Positions 9,594 through 18,597 of a stretch of DNA of 64,000 bases are shown here, piece after piece. A model generated the notes under the pieces. The model made no database searches and was not told the origin of the DNA. It was given only the letters and a program-made list of their open reading frames with translations. This DNA is from Marinisporobacter sp. Lineage in GTDB: Bacteria; Bacillota; Clostridia; Peptostreptococcales; Thermotaleaceae. Position 1 is the first letter of the stretch. Each line of letters starts with the position of its first letter. Location of the stretch: the NCBI GenBank assembly GCA_025210525.1, contig JAOARP010000029.1:1-64000 (forward strand), in the 5' to 3' direction. The translations under genes and the position numbers were made by a program.

Positions 9594-10466
9594 TCACACT
9601 TTCTTTTTTGCCATAAATATTTTGATATATAAATAAGTCAATCCAAATGAAAGCATAGATAACATATAAGACATTGCAGCACCATATCCAAATTTTTGGA
9701 ATTTAAAACTATTCTTATGAATATATAATGGCAAAAATTCTGTACTTCCAGATGGTCCACCAAAAGTAACAATATAACTCAAATCAAATGATTTGAATGC
9801 CCAAATCGTTTGAGTTATCGCGATGATTAAAACAACTGGTTTGATCAAGGGAAAAGTAATATTCCAAAACACCTTCCATGATGAAGCTCCATCAATCTTT
9901 GCTGCTTCATACAAGACCTTAGGAATATTTGATAATGCTGCAATTGTCAACAAGACAACATAAGGTGTTTCTTTCCATATATTTGCAACCGCAATGCATA
10001 TAAAAGCAGACAATGGTCTTCCTAACCAAACTTGATATTGTTCTATTAAATTTAATTTCATCATCAGTGCATTGAATATTCCATAATCTGCATTAAAAAT
10101 CCACTTCCACATAACCGCATTTACAACTGTTGGCAACGCCCAAGGAAGTATAATAATCCCTCTAACCAATCCCCTTCCTTTAAAATCTTCATTTAAAACA
10201 AGAGCAGTCATAACACCTAAAACAATTTGAAATCCTACAGTAATAATTGCAAACATGACAGTTAATATGACTGAATTTTTAAGATAACTATCCGAAAACA
10301 TATCTATATAATTTTTAAAACCTACAAAGTCATAGCTTTTGGGAGCAAAATGAATTTCATGCATACTTATAAAAATAGAATAGAGTATTGGAAAAACCAA
10401 TACTCCAAATATTATCATAACACTAGGCGTTACTAAAAAAACTGTAAGCTGTGTTTTTTTCTTCAT
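9594..10466 (-). CDS. Carbohydrate ABC transporter permease (CUT1, MalF/UgpA type)
   Basis: A membrane protein of about 290 residues with six segments. The EAA loop is YEAAKIDGASSWKVFWNITF. I place the start at the ATG of MKKKTQLTVFLV, three bases after the stop of the binding-protein gene. A start eight codons upstream would overlap that gene by 22 bases and gives a less typical N-terminus. It forms the importer core with the following permease. Confidence 0.88.
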   Translation of the reverse strand: MKKKTQLTVFLVTPSVMIIFGVLVFPILYSIFISMHEIHFAPKSYDFVGFKNYIDMFSDSYLKNSVILTVMFAIITVGFQIVLGVMTALVLNEDFKGRGLVRGIIILPWALPTVVNAVMWKWIFNADYGIFNALMMKLNLIEQYQVWLGRPLSAFICIAVANIWKETPYVVLLTIAALSNIPKVLYEAAKIDGASSWKVFWNITFPLIKPVVLIIAITQTIWAFKSFDLSYIVTFGGPSGSTEFLPLYIHKNSFKFQKFGYGAAMSYMLSMLSFGLTYLYIKIFMAKKKV

Positions 10467-10468
10467 AT

Positions 10469-11767
10469 CTATTTCATCGCTTTCATACATTTATCTTGGA
10501 TCTCTTGAAGCCCTTCCTCAATAGATATTTCTTTTAATAGAATTTTTTGAGCTTCTGTTGATAAAATATTTGAGAACTCATCATACCAAAGTAGATCAGG
10601 AAGCCCTCTTGATGAAACAATTTGTTTTCCAAAGCTCTTCCAGTGAGGATAAAGATCTAGTAATTCTTTATCATTAAACAATTCTGTATACATAGGAAGG
10701 GTTCCAATTTCTTTTGCTCTTTTCTTATCTAACGCTTTACTCGTCATATACTCTATATATTTCCATGCTTCTTCTTTGCTTTTACTTGTTTTTGGAATTG
10801 CCATGGCTTCAGGTAATGTCAAGCAAACTTGTTCTCCCCCCTGTACTGAAGGTGAATAATCAGCAACAGCAATATCTCCAACTATTTTTGAATTTTCCTT
10901 ATTATTTGCTAACTGATATGAATTTGGATGGGCTTGAAGATAAAAGGCCGTATTCCCCATATTGAATACATTTGATACAGATTCATAATCAGCTGTTAAA
11001 GAAGATGGATCAATAATTTTACTATCATTTAAACCTCTTACCATAAATTCAAATGCTTTTTTTACCCCTGGATCTGTTGCCATAATTGGTTGACCTTTAT
11101 CATCAAAGAATTTTCCACCAAAAGCGTATGTAAGAAATATAATTTGATTTGAACCTGATTGTGCCTGCATATAAGAATCTATATATCCATATTTAGCTAA
11201 TCCCTTTTCTTTTAACAGTTTAGATTGTTCCTCTAACTCTGCCCAAGTTTTAGGAAGCTCAGAAATCCCAGCTTGATCAAGCATTTTCTTATTGTACATA
11301 AAGAATCTAGTATCATTGTGCCATGGAATACCATATAATTTTCCATCGTTTGAGAATTTTTCTCTTAATCCAGGAATTAATTCTTTACGAGTTTCATCAG
11401 AAACATAATCATCTAAACATTCAACCCAATTATTTTTTATGAATTTTGCAACCCAAGCATTATCAAACTCTATAACATCATAAGTACTTCCACCAGTAGT
11501 TAATTCATTGATTGCACGATCTGCCACTTGATCCCATGCCATATGAATCAGTTCCACTTCAATTCCTGTTTCTTTTTCAAATTCTCTAGTTTCTTTTTCA
11601 ATAAATCCAACAATAGATTGATATGGTGCTGGTAACAAAACAGTTATTTTCTTTTTACTATCCGTATTTTGCGCCTGTTCTTTCTTTTCTGTAGAACAAC
11701 CAGTCACAAATAACATAGCTAATATCAAACAAATTGATATTATTTTTTTTAGAATACTTTTTTTCAT
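10469..11767 (-). CDS. Extracellular solute-binding lipoprotein of the sugar ABC importer
   Basis: A 432-residue protein with a lipoprotein signal (hydrophobic core, then LFVTGCS with the lipidated Cys near residue 24). The mature part is a family-1 solute-binding protein: VAKFIKNNWVECLDDYV, LYGIPWHNDTRFFMYNKKML and a late MPMYTELF segment. It is the first gene of the operon (binding protein, two permeases, Gfo/Idh/MocA enzyme) and is divergent from the GNAT-like gene at 12100. Confidence 0.92.
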   Translation of the reverse strand: MKKSILKKIISICLILAMLFVTGCSTEKKEQAQNTDSKKKITVLLPAPYQSIVGFIEKETREFEKETGIEVELIHMAWDQVADRAINELTTGGSTYDVIEFDNAWVAKFIKNNWVECLDDYVSDETRKELIPGLREKFSNDGKLYGIPWHNDTRFFMYNKKMLDQAGISELPKTWAELEEQSKLLKEKGLAKYGYIDSYMQAQSGSNQIIFLTYAFGGKFFDDKGQPIMATDPGVKKAFEFMVRGLNDSKIIDPSSLTADYESVSNVFNMGNTAFYLQAHPNSYQLANNKENSKIVGDIAVADYSPSVQGGEQVCLTLPEAMAIPKTSKSKEEAWKYIEYMTSKALDKKRAKEIGTLPMYTELFNDKELLDLYPHWKSFGKQIVSSRGLPDLLWYDEFSNILSTEAQKILLKEISIEEGLQEIQDKCMKAMK

Positions 11768-12099
11768 TTAACATTCTCCTTGTATAATATATTTAGATTA
11801 ATAAAGGCAACCTATAATCCTTTATTTCCTGAAAAATTATACTATAAAGTGTATAATCCTTTTCTTAGATAGCGTGATGCGGTACACTCCTTTAATAGAT
11901 ATTTCAGTTTAAAAAGTCAATTTTTGATCAAAATTGTCAGTTTAATTATATTGTTGTAATATTTTGGAGTCCAATAACTTTTTTCTATATTCATCCAGTT
12001 ATGTATTATTTTTTTCTATCACACTTCATTCAATTGCATATATATGCTACTTTTATGCTAAAATTTAAATATTAAAATGACTATTGAAGGAGTGAAAAA
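11768..12099. other. Divergent promoter region
   Basis: This 332-base gap lies between the minus-strand sugar operon and the plus-strand GNAT gene. It holds the ribosome site of each gene. No clear catabolite-response or regulator site could be assigned, and I see no gene in it. Confidence 0.5.
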
Positions 12100-13197
12100 A
12101 TGGTAGAACCTAGAGCTGCTAAGTTAGAAGAATTTGATCATATCATAAATCATATAAATAATGTATTTAGAATCAATCGTGGATACAATCCAACCATGCA
12201 ACAAGAATTTCCTCTTTTATTGAATAAAAATAATATCGATAATATAATTGTAATAAAAGAAGACGGAAAAATAGTATCAGCAGTAAATTTTTTAATTCAA
12301 GAAATTATGGTTGAAGGTGTAAGTCTCAAATCTGCATCTATAGGTGCTGTTTGTACTGACCCAGATTATGAAAAAAGAGGTTATTCCTCTAAAATATTAG
12401 ATTATGTTGAAAAACAAATATACGATAAGGGTGTAGACCTTCTTCTAATTTCAGGCAATAGAAATCTTTATACTAGAAGAATGGCTACACAAGTAAAATG
12501 TTTTTATAGATATAATATCCAACCTAAAAATGTCAATTTAGATATTTCAATAAATGAATACAATGAAAAATATATACCTGAAATGATAAAAAGATACAAT
12601 CAAAATGGTACTAAATTTTATAGAACTAAAAAAAACTTTGAAATATTATTAAATTCAGCTACAATACCATGGGGAAATTATAGTTATAAAAAATTTGTTA
12701 TTAAAAAGAAAAATGAATTTATTGGTTATATGGTCTTAAGAATTATAGATGAAAAAGAAAAATGGGGTCAAATAATAGAATTATCATTACCTAATAAATA
12801 TGTTTATGATTTACTTAGTCACATGGCTAAACAATATTCATTAAAATATATAAAATATTATGTTCACATAAAAGATTATGTAAATCAATTAGAAAACTTC
12901 GACAAAAGAGAATTAGATTTCCTTCGGGGAACTGTAAAAGTAATCAACTTTAGTCAAATGATGCGTAAACTATATAAATATATGGCTCAATATATGGATG
13001 AACAAATGCTAGACAATTTAACATTTACACAAGAAAAAGATATTTATAAAATGAAATATAAAAATCAAGAATTAAAAAGCTACAATCTAGATGAGCTTAA
13101 CAAATTAATATTTGAAAATACAAATGAAAAAAATGAGATTTTAAGCAAAATATTTCCACTCAATTTTATATGGCCTGCAAATTTAAATTTTCAATAA
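12100..13197 (+). CDS. GNAT-family acetyltransferase, two-domain
   Basis: A 365-residue protein. Residues 1-150 form a GNAT domain with the acetyl-CoA motif (IGAVCTDPDYEKRGYSSKIL). Residues 160-365 look like a second, diverged GNAT/SCP2-like part. A strong GGAGTG site precedes the ATG. Its divergent orientation to the sugar operon gives no firm clue to a substrate. Confidence 0.75.
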   Translation: MVEPRAAKLEEFDHIINHINNVFRINRGYNPTMQQEFPLLLNKNNIDNIIVIKEDGKIVSAVNFLIQEIMVEGVSLKSASIGAVCTDPDYEKRGYSSKILDYVEKQIYDKGVDLLLISGNRNLYTRRMATQVKCFYRYNIQPKNVNLDISINEYNEKYIPEMIKRYNQNGTKFYRTKKNFEILLNSATIPWGNYSYKKFVIKKKNEFIGYMVLRIIDEKEKWGQIIELSLPNKYVYDLLSHMAKQYSLKYIKYYVHIKDYVNQLENFDKRELDFLRGTVKVINFSQMMRKLYKYMAQYMDEQMLDNLTFTQEKDIYKMKYKNQELKSYNLDELNKLIFENTNEKNEILSKIFPLNFIWPANLNFQ

Positions 13198-13310
13198 AAT
13201 AATCCATAGGACCACCCTAAAATTTGGCTATTTTCCAATGTAGTGTAAAAATATCTGTAGTTAATTAAAAATCAAATCACCTTTATGTAAAATTTAAACA
13301 AATAAGTTAG

Positions 13311-13391
13311 TACGCCATGAAACATATGGCGTAATGCACAAACCTCCTATCTGATATCTTAATAAAAGAACAAGATATCGGATAGGAGGTT
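13311..13391. repeat. Two adjacent strong inverted repeats
   Basis: The first hairpin is TACGCCAT/ATGGCGTA (13311-13333). The second has a 20-bp stem from 13341 to 13391 with one G-T wobble, and contains GGAGG in its right arm. There is no T-run. They sit in a gene-poor gap beside a transposon remnant and could be remains of a mobile element end or of an RNA regulator. Confidence 0.5.
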
Positions 13392-13470
13392 ATTTAACGA
13401 TAAAAAATTCTGACCTTGCAGAAAAATAGACTCAACAGATTTCAGATTACTGGGGAAGCGGTTTATAAAT

Positions 13471-13781
13471 TTATTGATTAACTTCTATGTAAATGTGATT
13501 AAAAATAGGTAATCCATTATCCCACAGTTTTAAGAAATAATCTTGTTTCAATGTTCTATTTCCAGAAAGTTTTCCATTTTCATCATATTTTTTCTTAGAA
13601 TCATAAAAATATAATTCTTTCTTATCACTTTTATATCCAACTAATGTCATATAGTGTTGCCATCTATAGATTTGACCAATTAGAACGATAATAGGTTCTC
13701 CTTTTGCTAACCTTCTTTTTAGAGTTTCTACATTCCCTTTAAACAATTTTGATTTTAATTCCTTTGATTCAAGATAAGTTA
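13471..13781 (-). pseudogene. Truncated C39-like cysteine peptidase gene
   Basis: This is a 3' fragment of a gene whose intact paralogue is at 41073-41690. It keeps the His region (RWQHYMTLVGY) and the YFYDS Asp but lacks the signal and the catalytic-Cys part. Identity to the paralogue stops at about 13781, where an IS982-type element begins. The element therefore appears to have interrupted the gene. Confidence 0.8.
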
Positions 13782-13782
13782 A

Positions 13783-14040
13783 CTCGTTGTGCTAGTTAAA
13801 AATTACAAATAGAAAAGCTCTAGTCATTATGTTAACGTATCATTGAAAACGATCAAATAATCAAAGATAGGAGGAAAACATATGCTAGAGCTCAATAAAT
13901 ATTCTATCCATAAAATTGAAGATTTAAAAGACTTTGTTACTGCAGCCTTCGTTATTATTGACGATATTTACCAAGAAATTACTCCAACACATATTAAAGA
14001 ACGCCGTAATATCAACGATGCTATACTTACTCCTATTTAG
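13783..14040 (+). mobile_element. IS982-family insertion sequence remnant
   Basis: From 13882 a 52-codon frame with a good AGGAGG site encodes the start of an IS982-type transposase (DLKDFVTAAFVIIDDIYQEI, then a KERRNINDA segment). It then runs into a stop, and the rest of the transposase with its catalytic triad is missing. The left end is near 13783, inside the peptidase pseudogene. The right end is lost next to the ABC lipoprotein gene. Confidence 0.65.
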
Positions 14041-14053
14041 ATAATTTTCATAT

Positions 14054-15031
14054 CTATTTTGTCTTTACATAAAGGATGTTTTCTATATCTGGTTTTTCCA
14101 TACCTAAAGCTTTTAAGCTGTCTTCATTTATAATAATATCTGTTTCGTCTGAAATAGTAATAGCCATCTTGGAAATATCTTCTCCTTTTAATACATCCAC
14201 TGCCATCTCTCCAGTCTTGTATCCTAACTTGTAGTAATTAATCCCTTGAGTAGCTAGTGCTCCTAATTCTACAGAACCCTTTTCAGAAGCTATAATTGGA
14301 ATTTTCTTTTCTAATGTTTTCTTTCTTATAATTGGCATAGAAGATACCACTAGTTGATCTGTTGGTGCATACAATACATCTATTTTTTCTACTAAACTAC
14401 TAATTGCTTGGTTTACTTCATTCGTACTAGTAACCCCTACAGTAATAATTTCATAGCCTTTTGCAGCTTCTTTTAACTGATTTATTTGAACCTCAGAATT
14501 TACTTCACTCGTATTATATAAAACCCCTATTTTTTTAGCAGTTGGAACAAGTTTTTTTATTAATTCTAATTGCTTATCTACTGGGATATAATCTGAAGTT
14601 CCAGATACATTTGTATTCGGCATTTCTAAAGATTCAGCTAAACCAGCAGCTACAGGGTCTGTTACTGAACTAATCATAATAGGAATTTTCTTCGTAGCAT
14701 TGTATGCTGCTTGAGCAGAAGGAGTAGCAATAGCGAAAATTAAATCCTTCTTGTTAGATGCAAATTGTTTCCCAATAGTTTGAGCAGTGGCTATATCTCC
14801 TTGGGCATTCTGATAATCAATATTTATATTTTCTCCATTCTTGTATCCATGATCTTCTAATGCTTTTATGAATCCTTCTCTATTTTTATCTAATGCACTA
14901 TATTCTACAATTTGACTAATTCCAATCTCAGTAACCTTTTTTCCTTCATCTGCCTTACTACATCCAGCTAAAAGACTTACTCCTATTAACCCTACAACTA
15001 TTAATTTTTTCATCATTTTCATTTTTGACAT
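14054..15031 (-). CDS. ABC transporter substrate-binding lipoprotein (ABC_sub_bind / TrpX type)
   Basis: A lipoprotein of about 325 residues. I start it at the ATG of MSKMKMMKKL, which has a GGAGAGG site; an upstream start would add 22 unlikely residues. The lipobox is GVSLLAGCS. The body matches the ABC_sub_bind (PF04392) family: KVTEIGISQIVEYSALDKN, VAAGLAESLE, LYAPTDQLVVSSMP. Relatives import aromatic amino acids or other small ligands. It is the last gene of a three-gene importer and lies downstream of an attenuator-type leader. Confidence 0.9.
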   Translation of the reverse strand: MSKMKMMKKLIVVGLIGVSLLAGCSKADEGKKVTEIGISQIVEYSALDKNREGFIKALEDHGYKNGENINIDYQNAQGDIATAQTIGKQFASNKKDLIFAIATPSAQAAYNATKKIPIMISSVTDPVAAGLAESLEMPNTNVSGTSDYIPVDKQLELIKKLVPTAKKIGVLYNTSEVNSEVQINQLKEAAKGYEIITVGVTSTNEVNQAISSLVEKIDVLYAPTDQLVVSSMPIIRKKTLEKKIPIIASEKGSVELGALATQGINYYKLGYKTGEMAVDVLKGEDISKMAITISDETDIIINEDSLKALGMEKPDIENILYVKTK

Positions 15032-15134
15032 ATGAACCTCTCCTTTATATAACTTAATTTTTATTTTGTATTTAGATAAATAATATTTTGGCATCAAGCT
15101 TTTCTATATTGAACTTCTTTAAGCGATCTTCATT

Positions 15135-15890
15135 TTACACTGCATATTCGAACTTTTTCAGTATATTGTCAATAGTCAATCTTTTCTTTGTGTCTTCATC
15201 TACATCCAGTACAACCTCACCCTTATGAAGCATAATCAGACGATTTCCATATTCAAGGGCGTGTTTTAAATTATGAGTAACCATTAAAGTAGTAATATTA
15301 TTGTCTCTTACAATCTTGCTGGTAAGCTCCATAATTTCATTAGAAGTTTTAGGATCAAGGGCTGCCGTATGCTCATCTAATAGTAGAACCTCTGGCTCTG
15401 ATACACTTGCCATAACAAGGGAAAGTGCCTGCCTTTGCCCACCGGATAAATATTTTACCTGTACATCTAAATGCTTTTTTAAATCTAGTGATATATCTTT
15501 TAATAAATCTTCTAGTCTTTCTGTTTTATGTCTTAGACATTTCTTAAAGTTTAATAATTTTCCTTTATTTAAAGCCAGAGATAAATTTTCTCTAACTGTC
15601 ATAGAAGGACAATTTCCTAGAGAAGGATCTTGAAAAACTCTGCTTATTATTTGCGTTCTCTTATGCTCTGGTAATGAAACTAAATCTAAGTCTTCCAGAT
15701 AAATCTTTCCTGATGTTTCTTTTATAAGTCCTGAAATAATATTTAAAAGTGTAGATTTTCCTGTACCATTACTTCCAATAATACTTACGAAATCTCCCTT
15801 ATTGATATTTAATGATAAATTTGTAAATAATTTATTTTCAGGTCCATAAGGATTAGGAAAACTCTTTGATAGGTTTTGAATTTTTAACAT
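15135..15890 (-). CDS. ABC transporter ATPase (TrpZ-type importer)
   Basis: A 251-residue ATPase with Walker A GSNGTGKST, signature LSGGQRQ and Walker B VLLLDEHTAAL. The usual D-loop and H-switch (TLMVTHNL) are present. Its start overlaps the end of the permease gene by 38 bases, so the two are coupled. It powers the importer formed with the adjacent permease and lipoprotein. Confidence 0.93.
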   Translation of the reverse strand: MLKIQNLSKSFPNPYGPENKLFTNLSLNINKGDFVSIIGSNGTGKSTLLNIISGLIKETSGKIYLEDLDLVSLPEHKRTQIISRVFQDPSLGNCPSMTVRENLSLALNKGKLLNFKKCLRHKTERLEDLLKDISLDLKKHLDVQVKYLSGGQRQALSLVMASVSEPEVLLLDEHTAALDPKTSNEIMELTSKIVRDNNITTLMVTHNLKHALEYGNRLIMLHKGEVVLDVDEDTKKRLTIDNILKKFEYAV

Positions 15891-16749
15891 TTAAATACCC
15901 CCTTAGCCAATTTGTTTTACAGTTTCCTTTTAATTGTCCAATTCCTAAGAATAGAATAATTACAAATGAAGTAATCATCTTTAAGTCAGTTGCAGCCATG
16001 CCTATATTAATTGCTATATAGATTGTAATTTGATAAATGATGGTTCCTACTATAATCATGCTAGTTTCTTTTAAACCCTTTATCTTATTGACAAAAGCTC
16101 TTCCAATGATAATTGAAGCAATTCCTAAAACAAGGGTTCCTATTCCCATAGATATATCTGAAAATCCTTGATACTGAGCCATAATACTTCCTGAAAAACA
16201 AACCAATCCATTGGATAGCATAAGTCCCAATATTTTGATTTTTCCAATTTCTATCCCTAAAGATTTTACCATTTGAGGATTATCTCCTACAGCTTTTAAT
16301 GTATATCCTATTCCAGTTTTTAAAAATAAGTCAAGACTAAGTTTAAATACTACTAAAAGTATTAGTGCAATTATAAGTGGTGAAAATTTCGTGTTGAATA
16401 AATGATTTTCATTGAATAATGGAATATTTGCTCTTCCCATAATTCTTAAATTAATAGAATACAAAATCCCCATTACTAAAATTCCAGAAAGCAGATTTGA
16501 AATCTTTACTTTCACATGCAATATACCTGTCAAAAGACCTGCTAATAATCCTGCCATTAATGCTAATACTGAACCAGTAATACAAGATAATCCTGATTTT
16601 AAAGAAAGTGCAATAATTGCTCCTCCTAAAGTAAAACTTCCATCCGCTGACATATCTGGGAAATCTAAAATCTTATAACTAATATATACTCCCAAAACCA
16701 TGATTCCTAAAATTAAACCTTGTGTAATTACAGCTGTTATAGCATCCAT
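15853..16749 (-). CDS. ABC transporter permease (TrpY / BPD_transp_2 type)
   Basis: A 298-residue permease with 8-9 hydrophobic segments and the family opening LGVYISYKILDFPDMSADGS. I start it at the ATG of MDAITAVITQ, preceded by AAGGGG. A longer frame exists, but its first codons lie inside a terminator hairpin and are not credible. It is the first gene of the importer operon and directly follows two tandem terminators in the leader. Confidence 0.92.
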   Translation of the reverse strand: MDAITAVITQGLILGIMVLGVYISYKILDFPDMSADGSFTLGGAIIALSLKSGLSCITGSVLALMAGLLAGLLTGILHVKVKISNLLSGILVMGILYSINLRIMGRANIPLFNENHLFNTKFSPLIIALILLVVFKLSLDLFLKTGIGYTLKAVGDNPQMVKSLGIEIGKIKILGLMLSNGLVCFSGSIMAQYQGFSDISMGIGTLVLGIASIIIGRAFVNKIKGLKETSMIIVGTIIYQITIYIAINIGMAATDLKMITSFVIILFLGIGQLKGNCKTNWLRGYLNVKNSKPIKEFS

Positions 16750-16783
16750 ATGTATCCCCTTCCTTTTTTTTTGTATAAAAAAA

Positions 16784-16846
16784 CCACATGATTTTCCATG
16801 TGGCAAAAATACGAAGAAGCCACATAGATATTATCTATGTGGCTTC
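16784..16846 (-). terminator. Two tandem terminators in the leader of the TrpXYZ-type operon
   Basis: Reading on the minus strand, the first is a perfect 15-bp hairpin (16816-16846, GAAGCCACATAGATA and its complement) followed by a T-rich tract. The second is CCACATG/CATGTGG (16784-16803) followed by seven Ts. Both lie between the leader peptide and the permease start, so they should stop transcription unless read through. Confidence 0.85.
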
Positions 16847-16876
16847 CCTAATATATTAGACAAAAAACTTATATAT

Positions 16877-16954
16877 CAGCCAACATAGATACAAACCCTA
16901 AATTTCCATACTCCTTAGGGGTTTGTATCCATGTCTAAACATAGGTACAAACCC
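16877..16954 (-). promoter_or_regulatory. Competing hairpins of a transcription attenuator
   Basis: The segment GGGTTTGTA-C/T-C-T-ATG occurs twice (16941-16954 and 16885-16898, minus strand). A single complementary segment ending TACAAACCC lies between them at 16918-16934. The middle strand can pair with either neighbour but not both. In addition GCCAA in the leader can pair with TTGGC at 16879-16883. This geometry is that of an attenuator or a ligand-sensing RNA. I do not find the T-box consensus. Confidence 0.7.
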
Positions 16955-17010
16955 TATCTAAATTGGCTGCTAAAGACAAATTGTACTGATCTATTTAATA
17001 AGTTTTTCAT
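16954..17010 (-). CDS. Putative 18-residue leader peptide
   Basis: The reading frame MKNLLNRSVQFVFSSQFR follows an AAAGGAGAG site at the right distance. Its stop codon overlaps the first of the competing hairpins. Three of 18 residues are Phe, and there is no Trp. Ribosome position on this peptide could choose between the two hairpins. Coding status is inferred from position and ribosome site only. Confidence 0.55.
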   Translation of the reverse strand: MKNLLNRSVQFVFSSQFR

Positions 17011-17030
17011 CTTAAATCTCTCCTTTAAAA

Positions 17031-17441
17031 TTATTTGTATGTAGTGTATCATCTCAAAATCAAAAAGTCAACAGTAAAGTTCTAAAATATGTAAAAGACA
17101 TGTTGGATATATGATAATTCTGCTGTCTCCTAATGCATAAGCTCCATCAATATTTTCAATAATATTATAATTTTAAAGAACATGTTTTCACTTCCAAATA
17201 ATATAGAATATGCTGTATAAACATACCCTTGATATTCTAATGTGCATCAATCCCTTATTTTCTTTTTTATAAACAAAAAATTTGTTTATTTCCTTGTTTT
17301 TTTTCATAAAAAAAACTCAATTCAATAACATTTAAAATAGCCATGCAAAAACAATTTATTATAATTCAAAAAATTATATGTTGCTTCAATTTTTCTTGCC
17401 AAATGTTTCTATCAATTAATGTAACCTTATCATGAAATTAT
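17031..17441. other. AT-rich intergenic region, no gene seen
   Basis: About 410 bases of very AT-rich sequence upstream of the importer leader. It should contain the promoter for that leader. I see no open frame with a ribosome site, no repeat shared with the rest of the window, and no strong hairpin. Confidence 0.5.
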
Positions 17442-17666
17442 TTAAATCATGTATGCATACATATCATCAACTTTATCATTCATATATTTTTGCATATCGC
17501 TAATTGCTTGATTATAAATATGTGGTCCTATTTTTTCTAATATGAAGTCCAAAATAAGTTGTCCTTGTAAATTTCCAATAGATTCTTCCCTTTCACATTC
17601 AAAATATCTTCTTATTTCTTGTACTGCTGCTTCATGTCGATCTTTCGTAAGTTTAATTTCATTCAT
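17442..17666 (-). CDS. DUF2164 family protein
   Basis: A 74-residue protein from the ATG of MNEIKLTKDRHEA, placed after an AAAGGGGGG site. A start seven codons upstream would put the ribosome site inside the gene. The pattern ERxESIGNLQGQLILDFILE followed by IGPHIYNQAI is typical of DUF2164. Its function is not known. It stands alone, with a strong terminator-like hairpin beyond its promoter side. Confidence 0.8.
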   Translation of the reverse strand: MNEIKLTKDRHEAAVQEIRRYFECEREESIGNLQGQLILDFILEKIGPHIYNQAISDMQKYMNDKVDDMYAYMI

Positions 17667-17848
17667 TTTTGTTTTCCCCCCTTTCATTATGTAAATAGTT
17701 AGAATTTAAATAGTTATATATCTAACAGTTTAAATTCTAACTATCATTTAACAAAATGTCAATTCCTTTTTCTCCATACAAACAAAGACTATAAACAATT
17801 TTATATAAAATAAATTAGAAATTTGTTCATATATTTTTAAATTTAATA

Positions 17849-17906
17849 AAAATACCTGCTAAGATTGAAATACTAATCTGTTAATTTCAATCTTAGCAGG
17901 TATTTT
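17849..17906. terminator. Perfect 23-bp inverted repeat
   Basis: AAAATACCTGCTAAG and the following bases form a 23-bp perfect stem with a 12-base loop, flanked by A and T runs. It could terminate transcription on either strand. No intact gene ends immediately before it; a gene fragment begins 36 bases after it. Confidence 0.65.
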
Positions 17907-17942
17907 ATAAAGGCTACCTAGTATCCTGAACCTATTTTAATG

Positions 17943-18053
17943 ATTAATGGCTTGTATAAACCAGATATAAAAGTGATCGACAAAAATAATCAATTGTTCA
18001 TTCCAATAAACATACTAGATGAATTTTTAGACTTAAGTGTGACCTATATATTA
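17943..18053 (+). pseudogene. Fragment of a copper-amine-oxidase-N-like domain gene
   Basis: A plus-strand frame reads INGLYKPDIKVIDKNNQLFI and continues to PINILDEFLDLSVTYI. This resembles the repeat found in Cu_amine_oxidN1 domains of Clostridial cell-surface proteins. There is no start, and the frame ends soon after. I take it as a remnant. Confidence 0.4.
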
Positions 18054-18165
18054 TCTTTTAAATTAAACTTCATAGTTATTAATTTATGAATTACAAAAGT
18101 TAAAATGCGCCCTATAATTGTTCCTATAATATTTTTATGCCTGAAAAATATAAGAAAAATTTTTC

Positions 18166-18462
18166 TCAATTTATATTCCTTTTAGCCCAATTAATTTTTT
18201 GATTGGTAACCTTCTCAGCCTCATTCATTGCATCGGATAGTGTTAAAAAAGCACCTCTTACTGAACTAACTTTTCCCCTCTCTATCATAGACTCAAATTC
18301 AATGTAATAACATTCAATTTCTTTATCATCTCGAATTTCTGGTGGGTCTTTGTAATCACCACTACCATATAATATATGACACTTAACAATCCAAAGATTA
18401 CATGTTACACTGCCATCATAAACCCAAGTTCCATCCATAACTATTTCTGCATTTTCAAACAT
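18166..18462 (-). CDS. Hypothetical protein
   Basis: A 98-residue soluble protein (MFENAEIVMDGTWVYDGSVT opening) with an AAGGAAA-type site before the ATG. It has a beta-rich first part and a helical end. I recognise no family. It stands alone between the transposon-fragment area and a GNAT gene. Confidence 0.55.
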   Translation of the reverse strand: MFENAEIVMDGTWVYDGSVTCNLWIVKCHILYGSGDYKDPPEIRDDKEIECYYIEFESMIERGKVSSVRGAFLTLSDAMNEAEKVTNQKINWAKRNIN

Positions 18463-18597
18463 AAGATTTTTCCTTTCATTTGTTTATAAAATAGTTCAAA
18501 TCACATTCTTCTACTACTCCAACTTATTGCTTGTAAAAAATTATAGCATTAGATATAATCTTTACAAACTGATGAAAAAACAATATATATCCAAATA

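Noticed and set aside
9594-10490. Start of the MalF-type permease eight codons upstream
   Set aside because: It would overlap the preceding gene by 22 bases and gives an atypical charged N-terminus; the inner ATG is more usual.
13311-13391. Ends of an insertion sequence
   Set aside because: The inverted repeats are strong, but I find no matching second end, transposase or target duplication at the right place.
16750-16806. Longer start for the TrpY-type permease
   Set aside because: The extra 19 codons lie in a terminator hairpin and its T-run, while a good AAGGGG site precedes the inner ATG.
16784-17010. T-box leader
   Set aside because: Neither the T-box sequence nor the specifier-loop layout is found; the competing repeats explain the structure better.
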